From NCBI RefSeq assembly GCF_007197885.1, contig NZ_VKKG01000003.1, positions 372,001 through 436,000 of the forward strand: DNA of 64,000 bases. The letters are read 5' to 3'. Shown here one piece after another: positions 61,755 through 64,000 of this stretch. Position 1 is the stretch's first letter, and every line of letters starts with the position of its first letter. Below the pieces are notes generated by a model, which made no database searches, was not told the origin of the DNA, and saw only the letters and a list, made by a program, of their open reading frames with translations. Source of the stretch: Tessaracoccus rhinocerotis. GTDB taxonomy: Bacteria > Actinomycetota > Actinomycetes > Propionibacteriales > Propionibacteriaceae. The position numbers and the translations under genes were made by a program.

Positions 61755-62766
61755 TGGTTCGGTAGTTGCCATTACCGGTGGGACTGGCTCCTTTGGGTCG
61801 ACCATGGCCGGACACCTGTTGGGTAGGGGAGTCAGGCAGGTAAACATCCTCAGCCGTGACGAGGCCAAGCAGGATGACATGCGTCGCCGTTTCACGGATG
61901 AGCGACTCCGCTTCTTCTTGGGTGATGTCAGGGACGCGGCCAGTGTCTCGCCGGCGATGCGTGACGTTGATTTCGTGTTCCATGCCGCGGCTCTGAAGCA
62001 AGTTCCGTCGTGCGAGTTCTTCCCGCACCAGGCCGTTCTCACCAATGTGACCGGGAGCGACAACGTCATCAGGGAGGCAGCCAGAGCTGGCGTTCGGTCG
62101 CTCGTCTGTCTGAGCACCGACAAGGCTGTCTACCCCGTCAACGCCATGGGAATGTCCAAGGCTCTGATGGAGAAGACCGCCCAAGCGTTCGCCCGGAACT
62201 ACCCGGAGTCGGAGATGACCGTGTCGATCACCCGGTACGGAAACGTTATGTACTCACGTGGCTCGGTGATCCCCATGTTCGTCAAGCAGATCCAAAGTGG
62301 TCAGCCTCTTACCTTGACCGAGCCGAAGATGACTCGCTTCTTGATGTCCTTGGCAGATTCCGTGGATCTCGTGGACCATGCGTTCACCCACGCGCAGCCT
62401 GGTGACCTCTTCATCAAGAAGGCTCCGGCCTCCACGGTGGAGGTGTTGGCCCGAGCTGTCGCGAGCCTCTTGGGTGACGAGGACCCAGACCTACGAGTGA
62501 TCGGCATTCGCCACGGCGAGAAGATGCACGAGACCCTGTTGAGCAGCGAGGAGATCGTAAAGGCCTCAGACGAGGGAGACTACTTCCGCGTCCCGTTAGA
62601 TGCTCGTTCGCTCCAGTACGAGTTGTACTTCGAGGAGGGAGAGACGAGGATCTCCCGCAGCGATGACTACACCTCTGCGAACACCAGGCAACTCACAGTT
62701 GAAGACACCAAGGAACTGCTCCTGCAGCTCCCGGAGGTCCAAGCGCTGCTTGGCCAAGCCACGTGA
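61741..62766 (+). CDS. capE: UDP-GlcNAc 4,6-dehydratase/5-epimerase (CapE/FnlA/WbjB)
   Basis: 341 residues. ITGGTGSFGSTMAGHLL, SRDEAKQDDMRRRF, FHAAALKQVPSCEFFPHQAV, LSTDKAVYPVNAMGMSKALM (Met in place of the catalytic Tyr, as in this family), ITRYGNVMYSRGSVIPMFVK, RHGEKMHETLLSSEE. Soluble; inverts C-5 and dehydrates UDP-GlcNAc, first step toward UDP-N-acetyl-L-fucosamine. Immediately followed by CapF and CapG. Confidence 0.93.
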   Translation: MQALDGSVVAITGGTGSFGSTMAGHLLGRGVRQVNILSRDEAKQDDMRRRFTDERLRFFLGDVRDAASVSPAMRDVDFVFHAAALKQVPSCEFFPHQAVLTNVTGSDNVIREAARAGVRSLVCLSTDKAVYPVNAMGMSKALMEKTAQAFARNYPESEMTVSITRYGNVMYSRGSVIPMFVKQIQSGQPLTLTEPKMTRFLMSLADSVDLVDHAFTHAQPGDLFIKKAPASTVEVLARAVASLLGDEDPDLRVIGIRHGEKMHETLLSSEEIVKASDEGDYFRVPLDARSLQYELYFEEGETRISRSDDYTSANTRQLTVEDTKELLLQLPEVQALLGQAT

Positions 62767-63884
62767 CTACCTCAGGAGCCAGCGGTCCGACCGGATCGGT
62801 TGCAATGACTGGCCGCGGGGGTTTCCTGGGCTGGCATACCCGTGCTGCGCTGCGAGAGACCGGAACCGACACGACCGCGATCGCAGTTGGGGAGCAGTTC
62901 GAGGCCGAAACGGCAGTTGGCGCCCTGAACGGGGCCACTCGGCTCATTCACATTGCGGGCGTCAACCGGGCTACTCCGGATCAGGTCAGTGCCGGCAACA
63001 TCCAGTTCGCGGAACAGGTCTCCGAGGCACTCAGGCGAGCGCCTGAGCCGCCACCGGTCGTGGTCTATGCCAACTCCACCCAGACAGGAAACGGCACCCC
63101 ATACGGTGAGGCCAAGGCAAGGGCAGGAGAGATCCTGGCGTTGGCCTCTCAAGAGGTCGGAGCCCAGTTCTTGGATCTCCGCCTGCCGAACCTCTTCGGC
63201 GAGCATGGGCGTCCCTTCTACAACGCCGTTACCGCAACGTTCTGTCATATCTTGAGTACGGGAGGCGAGCCTCGGGTAGACCAAGACAAGGAACTCACCC
63301 TTCTCCACGCCCAGAACGCAGCAGATCTTCTTACCGGCGCGACCACTCCCGAGGAGCAGGGGAACCTCGAAGTGACTAAGAGCGTCTCTGGACTCCTCGG
63401 AAGGCTGCGGGAGCTGGCCTCGGTCTATGATCGTGGTGAGATGCCTGACCTCGCTGACGAGTTCGATCGAGATCTTTTCAACACCTACCGGTCCTACACC
63501 ATCGAGACACGGACCCCGATCACGTTGACCCGTCATGCTGATCCACGGGGATCGTTCTTCGAAGTCGTGCGGAGCCATGGTGGGACAGGTCAATCGGCCT
63601 TCTCCACTACTGTCCCGGGCATCAGCCGGGGGGACCACTTCCATCGTCGCAAGGTTGAGCGCTTCACCGTCCTCGCTGGTCAGGCGGTGATCTCGTTGCG
63701 GAAACTGTTCACCGATGAGGTTCTGAACTTCACCGTCGCCGGCGACGCCCCCGTGGCCGTCGACATGCCCACCATGTGGGCGCACAGGATCACGAACACC
63801 GGAACGGCGGACCTGTTCACCTCGTTCTGGACCAACGATCTGTTTGATCCATCCAAACCAGACACCATTAGTGAGGTCGTATAG
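62763..63884 (+). CDS. capF: UDP-sugar reductase CapF (FnlB/WbjC) with cupin domain
   Basis: About 373 residues from GTG 62763 (GTGA overlap). N-terminal SDR-like half (VAMTGRGGFLGWHTRAALRE, LIHIAGVNRATPDQVSAGNI, PYGEAKARAGEIL, LRLPNLFGEHGRPFYNAVTA) and C-terminal cupin (RHADPRGSFFEVVRSHGGTG, GISRGDHFHRRKVERFTVLA, the zinc-type His pair, MWAHRITNTG). Bifunctional: cupin epimerises C-3, SDR half reduces C-4, giving UDP-N-acetyl-L-talosamine. Second step of UDP-L-FucNAc synthesis. Confidence 0.92.
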   Translation: MTTSGASGPTGSVAMTGRGGFLGWHTRAALRETGTDTTAIAVGEQFEAETAVGALNGATRLIHIAGVNRATPDQVSAGNIQFAEQVSEALRRAPEPPPVVVYANSTQTGNGTPYGEAKARAGEILALASQEVGAQFLDLRLPNLFGEHGRPFYNAVTATFCHILSTGGEPRVDQDKELTLLHAQNAADLLTGATTPEEQGNLEVTKSVSGLLGRLRELASVYDRGEMPDLADEFDRDLFNTYRSYTIETRTPITLTRHADPRGSFFEVVRSHGGTGQSAFSTTVPGISRGDHFHRRKVERFTVLAGQAVISLRKLFTDEVLNFTVAGDAPVAVDMPTMWAHRITNTGTADLFTSFWTNDLFDPSKPDTISEVV

Positions 63885-63886
63885 CC

Positions 63887-64000
63887 ATGGCAGGGAGACT
63901 GAAGGTTGTGACGGTCGTCGGGACGCGGCCCGAGATCATCCGTCTGTCCAGGATCATCGCGGCTCTCGAGGAGCACACGGACCACGTCCTGGTCCACACC
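63887..64000 (+). CDS. capG: UDP-GlcNAc 2-epimerase family (CapG/FnlC/WbjD), N-terminal part, cut by window edge
   Basis: 38 residues visible: MAGRLKVVTVVGTRPEIIRL then SRIIAALEEHTDHVLVHT. VVGTRPEIIRLS is the universal start of WecB-type 2-epimerases. Directly after CapF (2 bp), so CapG, which converts UDP-L-TalNAc to UDP-L-FucNAc, is the natural call. Confidence 0.85.
   Translation, partial: MAGRLKVVTVVGTRPEIIRLSRIIAALEEHTDHVLVHT

Overview
The window is high-GC, densely packed DNA with many GTG starts, 4-bp start/stop overlaps (ATGA, GTGA) and long antisense open frames. The gene set (DUF1707, ANTAR, PH-domain pair, DUF2871, MMPL, sugar ABC permeases without their own ATPase, a Cat1-type CoA-transferase) points to a chromosomal segment of an actinobacterium. 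Propionibacteriaceae (Tessaracoccus-like) is my best guess, but that is inference. No plasmid, phage, IS transposase, rRNA or CRISPR array is visible.

Layout. 1-8.7 kb: PH-domain and DUF1707 envelope proteins, a large FAD/Fe-S D-lactate-type dehydrogenase, tRNA-Gly(CCC), three small overlapping exported proteins, membrane proteins and a PemK-like protein. 9-12.7 kb: a secreted-domain gene lacking its 5' end, then a sugar ABC importer (two permeases and a lipoprotein, no ATPase). 13-21.8 kb: M20 amidohydrolase, succinyl-CoA:acetate-type CoA-transferase, SerB, a frameshifted HtrA protease, two alpha/beta hydrolases, an RsmC/RlmG-like methyltransferase and a NagD-like phosphatase. 21.9-26.6 kb: MMPL exporter, DUF2871 protein and a NarL-type two-component pair flanked by copies of a hairpin repeat.

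26.9-38 kb is the most distinctive block. A TTGACA/TAGAGT promoter with a perfect 16-bp palindrome leads into a creatinase-like M24-fold protein, a lipoprotein sugar-binding protein, a cytosolic glycosidase-like protein, a RbsA/RbsC-type importer and a LacI regulator. After a tandem repeat array come a polysaccharide-deacetylase-fold protein, an Anabaena-sensory-rhodopsin-transducer (ASRT) family protein and a DUF4432 mutarotase-like protein on the other strand. I read this as a LacI-controlled uptake and intracellular breakdown route for an unidentified, probably amidated or glycosylated, small molecule.

38-51.7 kb holds mixed housekeeping and stress genes (YbdK-like ligase, GAF-ANTAR regulator, transaldolase-like protein, SDR, zinc alcohol dehydrogenase, FAD-Rieske protein, lipid kinase, fructosamine kinase, DUF4143 ATPase). 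It also carries two more members of a secreted four-cysteine module family that includes the 9-kb gene. 52-54.4 kb is a decaying second sugar ABC operon (frameshifted permease, beheaded binding protein). 54.6-56.4 kb has two CBS proteins around a PRC-barrel protein. 56.6-64 kb is the start of a surface-polysaccharide locus: WbpM-, WbpL- and WbpV-like proteins, a GT4 glycosyltransferase, then CapE, CapF and the beginning of CapG for UDP-N-acetyl-L-fucosamine.

Two families of intergenic repeats run through the window. One has TGGTCGAGTAG and GTGTCGAGACC ends and sits at six places. The other is a hairpin of about 46 bp found as pairs on both sides of the two-component system.
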